From Sporosarcina sp. Te-1 (GTDB taxonomy: Bacteria > Bacillota > Bacilli > Bacillales_A > Planococcaceae), in contig NZ_CP071798.1 of assembly GCF_017498505.1 (NCBI RefSeq), forward strand, positions 2,377,501 to 2,441,500: 64,000 nucleotides of DNA, written 5' to 3'. How positions within the stretch are numbered: the first letter of the stretch is position 1; each line of letters begins with the position of its first letter. Of this stretch, positions 35,901 through 45,169 are shown piece by piece. The position numbers and the translations under genes were made by a program. Under the pieces are notes generated by a model. That model did no database searches. It saw only the letters and a program-made list of their open reading frames with translations, and had not been told where the DNA came from.

Positions 35901-35932
35901 AAAACCCCGTCAGTTTGAAATTGACGGGGTTG
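35901..35932. terminator. Bidirectional terminator
   Basis: Arms AAAACCCCGTCA (35901-35912) and TGACGGGGTT (35922-35931) with T-tracts on both strands, between the convergent synthase and hydrolase genes. Confidence 0.85.
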
Positions 35933-35946
35933 TTTTTTCTCATTCA

Positions 35947-38900
35947 TCATTCAATAGTTTTAAAAAGCCGTTGCAAGATATAATAGGATTGCTTCAAGCG
36001 CTCGGAATGCGGCGGCTCTTCCCAAGTATCCCATGTATACCGGTAGCCTTCATTTGCATTCGGTGCAATTTGCAGCAGTTTCCCATTTTCATTCGTTGTC
36101 ACTAGATACACACCGATATCATCTATAGTTTGACTGCTGGCCAACCCGTCCCCGCCATATAAATTTCCCATTACTTCCCGCTGGCTAGGATCTTTGAAAT
36201 TCAAAAGCAGCCAAGGTAAACGGACTTCCAACACTCGGCCGTCTTTGGAAACGGCAAAGTCCGTCAGGGAATCATAGGAGGCAGATTTCGGATTTCCATT
36301 GCCATACTGCAGCTTCCCTGTCTCATAATAGGAAAACGGCATAATTTCCCCTGTATCCGGCCGGGTCATTTCTTTATTCAACGCAAAGCGGATTGGGTGG
36401 AACACGCCATCCCCTTGTTTCGGCAATCTCCCATCGATTTTCAACATATTCAGTTCTACGCCATACATGTAATAGAACGGATCGTACGCAGCCTGAACAA
36501 GCGCTTCACTGTCATCCTCTGACGTCAATTTGATATGAAAATCCGCAGTCGGTCTTTCCAGTTCCACATGGGGAAGCTTATCAGATGTTCGGCTTCCCTG
36601 TCCTGAGGCGATATCCAGCAGGAAATGGGCCTGGGTATCCTGCAGCCAGTGTCCCGCACCCGCTTTCAAATCAGCCCGCAAATATAAATAGGCTTCGTCA
36701 TGATGGACATACATTCGCTCGACGGTACCATTTGATTCATAGATCGGTTTAATTCCCTTCCAATCCTTGGTCGCGCCATCTATCTGGATCGACAGTGTAT
36801 TAAAACTGAGCAACCCAAAGTTTTGTTCATTGGTTTGCACATTCGACCAGAACGGACGCCTGTCTGGATCATCCAGGTCCATCGTGTTCCAAGTCCGTTT
36901 AAACCATTCATCCTGCCACGTAAAGACAAGACCGCCCATCAATCCCTCTTCAACGATATCTTCATATAGGCTGCTTAATATGTGCCCTTGCTCCTTTTCC
37001 GAATGAAATCCTTGATTCCAACCATTTACATTTTCGTGGGTCATTCCCCGGGAAGCCGGCATTCCAAATTCAGCAATTAAGATCGGCGTTTTAGTAGCCT
37101 GATGCAAATCATGCAAATAACCGGCATAATTGTTCTTCTCCCCGCGATGGTCAATGAACTCAGTATACTTTTTCTCCAAATTTAAGAAATCCGGATAGTA
37201 GGGATAAACGTGGTAGGACGCGAACATTCCTGCCTCTTGCTCTTCCTGAATAAACTGGATATGGTCAGGATGAATGCTGGCCATGTCTTCCTGCTCGCTC
37301 GGTTCCGCCGGCTGCTCTAAGTGATCCGTCGTTACCCAATTCGTATAGCTGATTGGTCGAGTCCATCCATATGTTTCCGCCTCATAGGAGAGCAAATGGT
37401 CCATCCGTTCGGCGAGCCAAAGTTCAAACCCTTCTCCTCCCTTTGTGCGAATATGCTTCCCTTCGTACTGGGAACGACCGGCATATAGTTCTTTCATGTT
37501 GGCGACCATATAAGGATACCACTCAATGCCGATTACCCAGCCAGCCATATATTCGGAGATATCTGATCCGTACACGCCGGATGCGTGGCCAGGACGAGGC
37601 TTCACAGTCGCATTTCCATGAATCACATCGGCGATCCGTTTCATTTCCTCTTCAAACGTTTGGACGATCTCCGGTGTGTATGCATCGAGCGTCTCTTCCA
37701 AAGGAGCCTCATCCGCCCATACACCGTGCAGTACATACAGCTTTTGGTCATGAGATTCATTATATTCAAGCAGTGCATCGTAAAATGCCGGCGGATGCAA
37801 TGTGTACACCCGGATGGTGTTGGCATTCATTTCGCCGATCTCCTTGAACCATCTGCTATATTCCTCTTTCGTAATGGCAGCCTCTCCTGGAAATGAACCC
37901 GGCCGTCCCATCCCTAGGTTGACCCCTTTTACTGTCATTGGCTTCCATACTCCGTCTTGAAAGACTTCAAATTTACCTTCTTCAATTCGTGAAGAATAAG
38001 TAAGGCCAGCAGCAGTCTTCTCCAATGATGTCTTCTCCTTCTTTTTTGGGACTTCCTTATCCAGATGGCCTTTTAGAATTGTTTGCATGACAGGCACATA
38101 GGTACGCCAGAAAAAAGATCGGTCTGTGGAAGAATCAAAACCGGACACCCATTGATGCATTTTTGCGTATCCCGCATATTGATAGATGGATGGCACCTCT
38201 TCCGTCGCACTGTATTTGCCGGCCAGATAATAATTTCCTCTGTTTTGGACAATCGCCGGGAAACGGTCCGGCAACCCGCCCGTTTTTGCGTGTTCTTCAC
38301 CTTTCGCTGTAAGGCTCAGAGAAAACTCAGCCATGACCACACTTTCATCTCCGCTGTTCTCCACTACGTCAAACCATCCCTCATAAAGAGGACTCTCCGT
38401 TAAGTCAAAATAAGCCTTCCCTTTCTCGGTAAAACGCAGTTGGTTGCCCGCATCTTCCACTTCTCCTTTTTGCTCGGATAACACGATAACCTCTTCCGTC
38501 TTTTCATTGACAAAAAGATATCCGGGTCCTGTAAATGACCAAGTTTGACCAGACGTATTTTCATAGCCGCCCACTGACCATTCTGGCAGATCTCCCTTGC
38601 TTTTCGATAAATCCTTCATAAACCGGCCGGTCCAACCAGTTTGACGAATTCCGACCAACTCTGACGCAGACGAATGGATATCGGAATTCATGTGAGACGT
38701 CAGCGAGTCAAATTCAAAAATGACTGTCGCATTTCGTTTTGACTCCGCTGCCCTGATTCCTCCCAGAGTTTCCAAGTTCAGCCGATCCGTCTGTCCATCA
38801 GCTTCCGCCGATCCAGAAGAAGGAACATAAATAACATCCGCCTCTTCCAAATCGCCTGCATCCTTTGCTCGGACAGATTCTGGTATTTTCATATATTTCA

Positions 38901-39048
38901 ACAGCCATGACAACCCGCTGACAGACTCTTTCTCCTCCGTCGGTTCCCACATAACAAACTTAATCTTTTTATCAGATTGTACCTGCCAAATAAACCAGGG
39001 CAATACGACCATTATCAGCACAATTACTCCTATTTTTAAATATTTCAC
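35947..39048 (-). CDS. Membrane-anchored glycoside-hydrolase-like protein (clan GH-A TIM barrel)
   Basis: A 1033-residue protein anchored by one N-terminal helix (about 5-22) with the rest outside the cell. Residues 30-330 hold a beta-rich region of unknown type; about 360-730 form a GH2/GH5-like TIM barrel starting VKGVNLGMGRPGSFPGE, with candidate acid/base Glu509 in VIGIEWYP and nucleophile Glu660 in ILIAEFGMPAS; 750-1020 is a beta-sandwich resembling CBM9-type domains. The GTG at 39048 fits the AAGGTG/GGAGGAAGG site better than the ATG at 39066, which lies inside that site. Convergent with the GT2 synthase, so it may trim or release the polymer made there (inference). Confidence 0.78.
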   Translation of the reverse strand: MKYLKIGVIVLIMVVLPWFIWQVQSDKKIKFVMWEPTEEKESVSGLSWLLKYMKIPESVRAKDAGDLEEADVIYVPSSGSAEADGQTDRLNLETLGGIRAAESKRNATVIFEFDSLTSHMNSDIHSSASELVGIRQTGWTGRFMKDLSKSKGDLPEWSVGGYENTSGQTWSFTGPGYLFVNEKTEEVIVLSEQKGEVEDAGNQLRFTEKGKAYFDLTESPLYEGWFDVVENSGDESVVMAEFSLSLTAKGEEHAKTGGLPDRFPAIVQNRGNYYLAGKYSATEEVPSIYQYAGYAKMHQWVSGFDSSTDRSFFWRTYVPVMQTILKGHLDKEVPKKKEKTSLEKTAAGLTYSSRIEEGKFEVFQDGVWKPMTVKGVNLGMGRPGSFPGEAAITKEEYSRWFKEIGEMNANTIRVYTLHPPAFYDALLEYNESHDQKLYVLHGVWADEAPLEETLDAYTPEIVQTFEEEMKRIADVIHGNATVKPRPGHASGVYGSDISEYMAGWVIGIEWYPYMVANMKELYAGRSQYEGKHIRTKGGEGFELWLAERMDHLLSYEAETYGWTRPISYTNWVTTDHLEQPAEPSEQEDMASIHPDHIQFIQEEQEAGMFASYHVYPYYPDFLNLEKKYTEFIDHRGEKNNYAGYLHDLHQATKTPILIAEFGMPASRGMTHENVNGWNQGFHSEKEQGHILSSLYEDIVEEGLMGGLVFTWQDEWFKRTWNTMDLDDPDRRPFWSNVQTNEQNFGLLSFNTLSIQIDGATKDWKGIKPIYESNGTVERMYVHHDEAYLYLRADLKAGAGHWLQDTQAHFLLDIASGQGSRTSDKLPHVELERPTADFHIKLTSEDDSEALVQAAYDPFYYMYGVELNMLKIDGRLPKQGDGVFHPIRFALNKEMTRPDTGEIMPFSYYETGKLQYGNGNPKSASYDSLTDFAVSKDGRVLEVRLPWLLLNFKDPSQREVMGNLYGGDGLASSQTIDDIGVYLVTTNENGKLLQIAPNANEGYRYTWDTWEEPPHSERLKQSYYILQRLFKTIE

Positions 39049-39129
39049 ATATGCACCTTCCTCCATAATACTTTCATACTCGTATCATACCAAGTAGACA
39101 AAAACCATGAAAGAAAATACACATAAAAA

Positions 39130-39152
39130 GACCGTCCCCCTAGGAGACGGCC
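39130..39152 (-). terminator. Terminator of putP
   Basis: GACCGTCCCCC...GGAGACGGCC hairpin (39130-39152); the minus strand continues TTTTTATG. Confidence 0.6.
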
Positions 39153-39157
39153 ACTTT

Positions 39158-40642
39158 TTATCTTTCCTTTTTAAGCAACTCCATTGCATCCGAAAATTCT
39201 TTGTCAATTTCCTTGTTTGGACGGTATGTCATTAGACTGACGATTACGGTCACGGCCAAACAAATCGCAAAACCTGGGACAATCTCATATAACGCATCTG
39301 ATAATGCCTTGATGTTCCCCCAAACGCCAACCGTGATGGCTCCGGCCACCATTCCGCATAATGCGCCAGTTGACGTGATTTTACGCCAATACAATGACAG
39401 GAGGATGATTGGACCGAATGCCCCGCCGAAACCTGCCCATGCAAAAGATACCAGTTTCAAAATGGATTCCTTATTTGGCCAAGCGAGTGCCATCGCAACC
39501 AAGGAAACGACGAGAACCGCCATTCGCCCGAGGAAGACATAACGTTTATCGGATGCATCCGTCTTAATAACCGCCTTATACAGATCCTCAATTAAAGCGG
39601 AGGATGTAACGATCAATTGAGAAGAAATCGTACTCATGACAGCTGCAAGCACCGCAGCTAACATGATTCCTGCAATGAAAGGATGGAAGATGATTTGACC
39701 GAGAGAAATGAAAACGGTTTCCGCATCGACCAATTCCACATTGGTATTTTGGTGATAGTAGGCAATCCCGACCAACGCAGTGGCAATCGCTCCAAGCAAG
39801 CTGAGCATCATCCAGCCAATCCCGATCCGGCGGGCGCTTTTCGTCTCCTTGACCGATTTGATAGCCATAAAACGCACGATGATATGGGGCTGACCAAAAT
39901 AACCTAAACCCCAGGCGACAGATGAAATGACACCTACAAAAGTTACCCCTTTAACGAGGCTGAGCAAATCAGGATTTACTTCCCGAATTGTAGCAGTTGT
40001 CTCCGGAATGCCTCCCGTAATGAAAACCCCTACAAGCGGAACGAGAATTAGAGCCAAAAACATAATGAGTCCTTGTACGAAATCTGTATAACTAACAGCT
40101 AAAAATCCTCCGAACAGCGTATAGGCAATGACGACTGCAGACACAATTAGCAGACCCACATGGTAGTCCAGTCCAAATGAGCTTAAGAAAAATTTGCCGC
40201 CCGCAACCATACCGGACGAAACATAAAATGTGAAGAAAACTAAGATAATGATACCAGAAGCAATGCGCAATAATCTGGACTTATCCTTCAGGCGGTTCTC
40301 CAAATAACTTGGAATCGTGATGGAGTCGTTTGACACCTGTGTATACACCCGAAGTCGCGGTGCAACCAAAAGCCAGTTCAAATAGGCACCGACAGTCAGT
40401 CCGATGGCAATCCAGGCTTCTCCTAACCCATTAAGATAAATAGCGCCTGGCAATCCCATAAGCAACCAGCCGGACATATCAGCGGCCCCGGCACTTAATG
40501 CGGTAACGGCAGGACCTAACGAGCGGCCGCCCAGCATGTAATCTGTCAAATTTGCCGTTCGCCTGAACGAGTACCAGCCGATGAACAACATTGCCGCCAT
40601 GTATATAATAATGGCGATTAATTGATACACATCATTAGACAT
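39158..40642 (-). CDS. putP: Sodium/proline symporter
   Basis: A 494-residue SSSF-family symporter with about 13 helices, importing proline with Na+ for nutrition or osmoprotection. Motifs: TDYMLGGRSLGPAVTALSAG, ADMSGWLLMGLPGAIY (Na+/proline site), and FGGFLAVSYTDFVQGLIM. The C-terminal KEFSDAMELLKKER is cytoplasmic. Sequence fits PutP/OpuE. Na+ gradient supply by the Mrp antiporter of this window would support it. GGGGAGA precedes the ATG; a palindrome at 40694-40714 lies upstream. Confidence 0.92.
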   Translation of the reverse strand: MSNDVYQLIAIIIYMAAMLFIGWYSFRRTANLTDYMLGGRSLGPAVTALSAGAADMSGWLLMGLPGAIYLNGLGEAWIAIGLTVGAYLNWLLVAPRLRVYTQVSNDSITIPSYLENRLKDKSRLLRIASGIIILVFFTFYVSSGMVAGGKFFLSSFGLDYHVGLLIVSAVVIAYTLFGGFLAVSYTDFVQGLIMFLALILVPLVGVFITGGIPETTATIREVNPDLLSLVKGVTFVGVISSVAWGLGYFGQPHIIVRFMAIKSVKETKSARRIGIGWMMLSLLGAIATALVGIAYYHQNTNVELVDAETVFISLGQIIFHPFIAGIMLAAVLAAVMSTISSQLIVTSSALIEDLYKAVIKTDASDKRYVFLGRMAVLVVSLVAMALAWPNKESILKLVSFAWAGFGGAFGPIILLSLYWRKITSTGALCGMVAGAITVGVWGNIKALSDALYEIVPGFAICLAVTVIVSLMTYRPNKEIDKEFSDAMELLKKER

Positions 40643-40693
40643 AGAATCTCCCCTTTCGTATTTTACTTATCATAACATTGTATACACAAATAT

Positions 40694-40714
40694 AAAGCAG
40701 GAATTTTCTGCTTT
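40694..40714. repeat. Palindrome in the putP / deaminase intergenic region
   Basis: Perfect 7-bp arms AAAGCAG (40694-40700) and CTGCTTT (40708-40714), 7-nt loop, in the 90-nt region between divergent genes; a possible operator for either gene. Confidence 0.45.
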
Positions 40715-40730
40715 CTCTCGAATAGTATGG

Positions 40731-41270
40731 ATGACAAATTATTTATTATTCCGGAGTATTTCCCGGGAAATGCCGAATATTCGACAGGAGGTTTTCACTT
40801 CGATACACGAACAATGGCTTTCACAAACTATTGAGATGGCAGTGGAGAATGTAAAAAATGGAGGCGGTCCGTTTGCCGCCATTGTAGTAAGAGACGGCAA
40901 GATCATCGGAAAAGGAACAAATCAGGTACATGTCCTGCATGATCCATCCGCTCATGCCGAATTGTTGGCAATTCGGCAAGCATGCGAAACGCTGCAATCA
41001 ATCGACTTGTCGGATTGTGTCCTGTACGCAAGCGGCGAGCCTTGCCCGATGTGCTTGGGAGCGGCCTATTGGTCAACCGTCGGGCATATCTATTATGCCT
41101 GTGGCAAACAGGAAGTGTCGGAACAAACCGATTTTCAAAATCCGCTGGACCGTTATTTTACGGACCAAAAGCTGCCCGGCGATCAACGGCTTGTGCCATT
41201 CGTCCAAGTAACTTGCAAAAATGCTCTGGCACCTTTTTACGAGTGGCAAAAGACAACGGAACAGAAATAG
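40731..41270 (+). CDS. Cytidine/guanine deaminase-family enzyme (GuaD-like)
   Basis: A zinc nucleobase/nucleoside deaminase. Metal and catalytic motifs are SAHAELLAI (His, Glu) and SGEPCPMCLGAAYW (two Cys); the C-terminal PFVQV...FYEW agrees with B. subtilis guanine deaminase GuaD. The start is doubtful: the open frame begins at ATG 40731, another ATG is at 40770, but an AGGAGG site at 40786-40791 is followed 11 nt later by ATA at 40803, which would give the 156-residue protein I(M)HEQWLSQTIEM that aligns with GuaD. No ATG/GTG/TTG lies in frame there. Divergent from putP. Confidence 0.85.
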   Translation: MTNYLLFRSISREMPNIRQEVFTSIHEQWLSQTIEMAVENVKNGGGPFAAIVVRDGKIIGKGTNQVHVLHDPSAHAELLAIRQACETLQSIDLSDCVLYASGEPCPMCLGAAYWSTVGHIYYACGKQEVSEQTDFQNPLDRYFTDQKLPGDQRLVPFVQVTCKNALAPFYEWQKTTEQK

Positions 41271-41296
41271 GTTTATAGGATGAGATCATCGGGAAT
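41271..41296 (+). promoter_or_regulatory. Sigma-B-like promoter of ydaT
   Basis: GTTTAT (41271-41276), 14 nt, GGGAAT (41291-41296), close to the sigma-B consensus and identical in hexamers and spacing to the site at 13770-13795. It lies 24 nt before the ATG. Confidence 0.68.
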
Positions 41297-41319
41297 TGGC
41301 TCGTAAGGAGGCGATTTGT

Positions 41320-41685
41320 ATGCCATGGGACGAACACGATTACCCCGCTTCATTTAAAAATTTGGACGAGGACGTTCGCCATAAAGCGATCGAAATCGCA
41401 AATGCCCTGCTAGAAGAAAAATATGACGAAGGACGCGCGATCGCAATCGCCATCTCCAAGGCAAGGGAATATGTTCATGGAGATGACAACAGCCGGAGCA
41501 CCTATGAAGCGAAGCCCAAAGAAGAGGATTGTATTCTCGTGGAAAAGGGCGGAGACCGTACAATATATAAGGAAACAACGAAAGAGGCCTTGCTCGACAA
41601 GGCGAAGCCCTATGTAAACGACCATGACGGCATTTTACAGGTTTACCATGTAGATGGCTCCCTGGAGGATACACTTTACAAATAA
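41320..41685 (+). CDS. ydaT: YdaT-like general stress protein with DUF2188 domain
   Basis: A 121-residue cytoplasmic protein. Residues 1-50 (MPWDEHDYPASFKNL...EGRAIAIAISKA) match the ChaB/YdaT-type N-terminus; residues 65-121 (WT-less here: ILVEKGGDRTIYKETTKEAL, ending LQVYHVDGSLEDT) form a DUF2188 domain. B. subtilis YdaT is a general stress protein. ATG 41320 follows AAGGAGG; the frame upstream to 41296 overlaps the promoter. It is shorter than B. subtilis YdaT, with the middle linker reduced. Confidence 0.82.
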   Translation: MPWDEHDYPASFKNLDEDVRHKAIEIANALLEEKYDEGRAIAIAISKAREYVHGDDNSRSTYEAKPKEEDCILVEKGGDRTIYKETTKEALLDKAKPYVNDHDGILQVYHVDGSLEDTLYK

Positions 41686-41719
41686 AGAAGAGGCGGTCAT
41701 TTGACTCTGCCTCTTCTTT
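41684..41719. terminator. Bidirectional terminator
   Basis: Arms AAAGAAGAGGC (41684-41694) and GCCTCTTCTTT (41709-41719) between convergent genes. Confidence 0.82.
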
Positions 41720-41753
41720 ATTTCCTATCTATTCGTCTTGCTGGGAACCCCGT

Positions 41754-43394
41754 TCATTGCCGCATTAGCGCTTCTTCCACTGCCAACTCCCGCAATTTGA
41801 ATTTCTGGATTTTGCCCGATGCCGTCATTGGATATTCCTTAGTGAAAGTGATGTATTTTGGAATTTTATGATATGAGATGTTGCCACGGCAGAATTCCCG
41901 GACAGATGTCTCATCAATTACAGCGCCCTCTTTTGGAATAATCCAGGCCATTAGCTCTTCTCCGTATTTAGGATCAGGCACGCCGACAATCTGGACGTCT
42001 GAAATGCCAGGATGCTGATATAAGAACTCCTCTACTTCACGCGGATAAATGTTTTCTCCCCCGCGGATGATCACGTCCTTAATCCTTCCGGTGATGTCAA
42101 TATAACCTTCTTCATCCATTACTGCGATATCTCCTGTATGCAGCCAGCCATCCTGATCGATTGCCTCCCTAGTTGCTTCCTCGTTATTATAGTAGCCTTT
42201 CATCACGTGATAGCCGCGGGTGCAAAGTTCACCCGGAGTACCAATGGCTACTTCTTCCCCGGTGAGTGGATCGATGATCTTCACTTCAACATGTGGATGC
42301 GGCATGCCAACCGTTGATACACGCTTTTCAATCGGATCGTCTGTCCTCGTTTGCGTAATGACTGGAGAAGACTCCGTCTGTCCATAGCAGATTGTGATTT
42401 CGCTCGCTCCCATGCCATGGATCACTTGCTTCATTACTTCAATCGGACAAGTCGATCCAGCCATAATTCCGGTCCGCAGCGATGATGTGTCGTATTTCTT
42501 GAAATCCGGATGGTTGAGCTCTGCGATGAACATGGTCGGTACCCCGTGCAAAGCAGTACACTTTTCATCTTGGACCGCCTCCAGCACAGCCAATGGATCA
42601 AACTGCTCGATGATAACCATAGTTGTTCCGTGAGTTACGGCAGCCATCGTACCGAGCACACAGCCGAAACAATGGAAAAACGGGACAGGAATGCACATCC
42701 GGTCTGCTTCGGTTAAATTCATGAAATCACCGATCAGCTTTCCATTGTTGACTACATTATAATGAGTCAGCATGACACCTTTCGGAAACCCTGTCGTCCC
42801 GGAGGTATATTGAATATTAATGACGTCATGCGGATCCAAAGAAGCGAATCGTGTCTCCAATTCATTTTCAGTCACGCCAGCGGCATGTGCTAAAAACTCG
42901 GACCATTTGTAAATGCCCGGCTCTTCCCGATCTGTCATCAGGATAACCCGCTTGAGCATTGGTAGCTTAGCAGATTGTACTCGACCATTCTGACTGTCGA
43001 GCAGCTCTGGGCAAATTGTCCGGATAATGTCGATATAACTCGTCCCTTTAAAGCCTTCATCTAAAATTAATGTCGTCGTATCCGACTGTTTTAATAAATA
43101 CTCCAGTTCTGCAGCTTGGTAATTGGTATTGACAGTGACTAAAACTGCTCCCATCTTTCCAGTTGCAAACTGACTCAGCAACCATTCTCTTTTATTATCC
43201 GACCAAATGGCAACATGCTCACCTTTTTGGATACCAATGCCGATAAACGCCTTTGCCAATTCGTCTGTCTCTTTGTCGAATTGAGCGTAATCTCGTCGGA
43301 TATTCAGTTCGGGATAGACATAGGCTTCCTGTTCAGGATGCATTTTAGCGCGTTCTCGTATTATCTGCCCAACGGTTTGATTCACTAAAGACAT
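41754..43394 (-). CDS. Acyl-CoA synthetase (AMP-binding, YngI-like)
   Basis: A 546-residue ANL-superfamily ligase that activates a fatty or short-chain acid to acyl-CoA via acyl-AMP. Motifs: P-loop YTSGTTGFPKGVM, A5 ICYGQTESSP, A7 GWLHTGDIA, A8 GRIKDVIIRGGENIYP, and the catalytic Lys in MTASGKIQKFKL. It resembles B. subtilis YngI; chain-length preference unknown. ATG 43394 is preferred to ATG 43400, which is only 1 nt from the AAGGGAG site. Single gene. Confidence 0.9.
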   Translation of the reverse strand: MSLVNQTVGQIIRERAKMHPEQEAYVYPELNIRRDYAQFDKETDELAKAFIGIGIQKGEHVAIWSDNKREWLLSQFATGKMGAVLVTVNTNYQAAELEYLLKQSDTTTLILDEGFKGTSYIDIIRTICPELLDSQNGRVQSAKLPMLKRVILMTDREEPGIYKWSEFLAHAAGVTENELETRFASLDPHDVINIQYTSGTTGFPKGVMLTHYNVVNNGKLIGDFMNLTEADRMCIPVPFFHCFGCVLGTMAAVTHGTTMVIIEQFDPLAVLEAVQDEKCTALHGVPTMFIAELNHPDFKKYDTSSLRTGIMAGSTCPIEVMKQVIHGMGASEITICYGQTESSPVITQTRTDDPIEKRVSTVGMPHPHVEVKIIDPLTGEEVAIGTPGELCTRGYHVMKGYYNNEEATREAIDQDGWLHTGDIAVMDEEGYIDITGRIKDVIIRGGENIYPREVEEFLYQHPGISDVQIVGVPDPKYGEELMAWIIPKEGAVIDETSVREFCRGNISYHKIPKYITFTKEYPMTASGKIQKFKLRELAVEEALMRQ

Positions 43395-43493
43395 CGTCAT
43401 GCTCCCTTCCCTAATATTTCTCCCCTTCTTTCCATATTATCACAAAATTTAGATTAACGTAACAAAAAATTCTGAGTCTTCATAATCAAAAAA

Positions 43494-43518
43494 CCATTCC
43501 GCAGCATAGGCGGAATGG
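43494..43518 (-). terminator. Terminator of the GltB-like gene
   Basis: Arms CCATTCCGC (43494-43502) and GCGGAATGG (43510-43518); minus strand continues TTTTTTGATT. Confidence 0.8.
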
Positions 43519-43524
43519 CTTACA

Positions 43525-45060
43525 TTATTCAACCTGATATACACGGCCTCGTTCGTCTTGATATACAATATGATGACGCGCGAGTTTTGTCGGCGAATCA
43601 AGTCCGGCAGCTGCCGCAATTCGGAATAATCCTTCACGCATCGTCAAGATGTAATTTGTTACCCGGAATTTCTTCTCCTCGACAACCAATCCTTTTTGCA
43701 GCTTCGGATCGGTTGTGGCAACACCTGCCGGGCAATCATTCGTATGGCAGCGTTGCGCCATGATGCAGCCGACCGAAATCATAAATCCGCGAGCTACCTG
43801 CACAAGATCTGCACCCATGGCCAAGGCAATCGCCGCCTTGTCGGGTGTCGTAATTTTGCCGGAGGCAATTAGTTTCACCCGCTCCCGCACCTCATATTTT
43901 CGGAGGGCATCATCCAACAAGATGAGCGATGAACGAAGCGGCAAGCCGACACTGTCCGCGAGGTCCTGATACGTGGCCCCTGATCCGCCTTCCGCCCCGT
44001 CCAGCGAAATGAAGTCGGGACCTTTTCCCGTTTCCTGCATGAAGGAAGCGAGCTCCTCTGCGTCCTCCTTGCTGCCGATAACGATTTTTATGCCGACCGG
44101 CTTACCGGTATGTTCCCGAATCTTATCGATGAACTCAAATAGGGTCGGGTAATCGGAAAATTGCTTAAAACGGTTTGGGCTATTGATAGTCGTGTAAGGC
44201 GTGACATTCCGAATTTTCGCAATCTCTTCCGTCACCTTTTCTCCTTCCACATGGCCGCCGCGCATCTTGGCACCTTGCGCCATTTTGATTTCAAACGCCT
44301 TCACTTGCGGGAGTACCGCCTTTTCGGTCAACCGTTCCCAACTAAATTCTCCATCTTCTGTACGAAAGCCGAATAAACCCGAACCGATTTGGGCAATAAT
44401 ATGAGCATCCCCCGCAAGATGATACGGTGAGAGCCCCCCCTCTCCCGTATTCATCCATGCTTCTTTCGCCATCCCGATCCCTTTTGACAGGGCGGTGATG
44501 GCATTTTGTCCGAGAGCGCCATAACTCATGGCCGACTGGCCGAGCAGACTGCGGACACGGAAAGGATGACGGCAATCAGGCCCGATCACGATCGCATCCT
44601 CTTCTGGCAGCAACCATGGCAAAGCAGGCACCTCTTCCCGATGTTCATGTCTGGAGAGAAGCCCTTCCTCGTCAATATAGTAACGCATTGTCTTCACTAG
44701 ATCCTCATTATCTACCCGCATCTCTTCATTCTGCTTGGTAAACATCGCATTACGGATATAATAGCCTGCCCCTTCAAAATCACGCTTGGAACCGAAGCCA
44801 ATAATGCCGCTCAAGTATTTTCCCGGCAACACCATATGTAAGTATTCTGTACGGCTGAATGGCTTCCCTTCATTATCCCCTTCAAATAGATACTGTCTTA
44901 GTTCGGGGCCCGCTTTTTCTGTCGTATAACGGAGCCTCCCCAAAATTGGATAATTTCGCAAAATAGCGTGCTGCTTCTGACGCTTGTCATAGAAAAAAAT
45001 GAAAATAGCTATAGATATCGGTACAACCACTAGCACCAGCACTAAAATCGTCGTCGTCAT
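43525..45060 (-). CDS. FMN-binding glutamate synthase-family protein (YerD-like)
   Basis: A 511-residue protein: one N-terminal membrane helix (about 3-26) and a GltB-central-type TIM barrel. FMN/Fe-S features are MSYGALGQNAITALSKG, EGGLSPYHL, KMAQGAKMRGGHV, SLDGAEGGSGATY, and CIMAQRCHTNDCPAGVAT with Cys ligands of a [3Fe-4S]-like cluster. It lacks the glutaminase domain, so it is not a full glutamate synthase; the B. subtilis relative is YerD. ATG 45060 follows GGAAGG. Divergent from the nitroreductase gene. Confidence 0.85.
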   Translation of the reverse strand: MTTTILVLVLVVVPISIAIFIFFYDKRQKQHAILRNYPILGRLRYTTEKAGPELRQYLFEGDNEGKPFSRTEYLHMVLPGKYLSGIIGFGSKRDFEGAGYYIRNAMFTKQNEEMRVDNEDLVKTMRYYIDEEGLLSRHEHREEVPALPWLLPEEDAIVIGPDCRHPFRVRSLLGQSAMSYGALGQNAITALSKGIGMAKEAWMNTGEGGLSPYHLAGDAHIIAQIGSGLFGFRTEDGEFSWERLTEKAVLPQVKAFEIKMAQGAKMRGGHVEGEKVTEEIAKIRNVTPYTTINSPNRFKQFSDYPTLFEFIDKIREHTGKPVGIKIVIGSKEDAEELASFMQETGKGPDFISLDGAEGGSGATYQDLADSVGLPLRSSLILLDDALRKYEVRERVKLIASGKITTPDKAAIALAMGADLVQVARGFMISVGCIMAQRCHTNDCPAGVATTDPKLQKGLVVEEKKFRVTNYILTMREGLFRIAAAAGLDSPTKLARHHIVYQDERGRVYQVE

Positions 45061-45169
45061 CGATATACCTTCCAACCAGTTCACTAGACACACCCCTTTT
45101 CAAAACATATGGTAATGTACATGTATATACCCTGATTTCATAAAAATAAATGTATTTGGAGGGATAATT

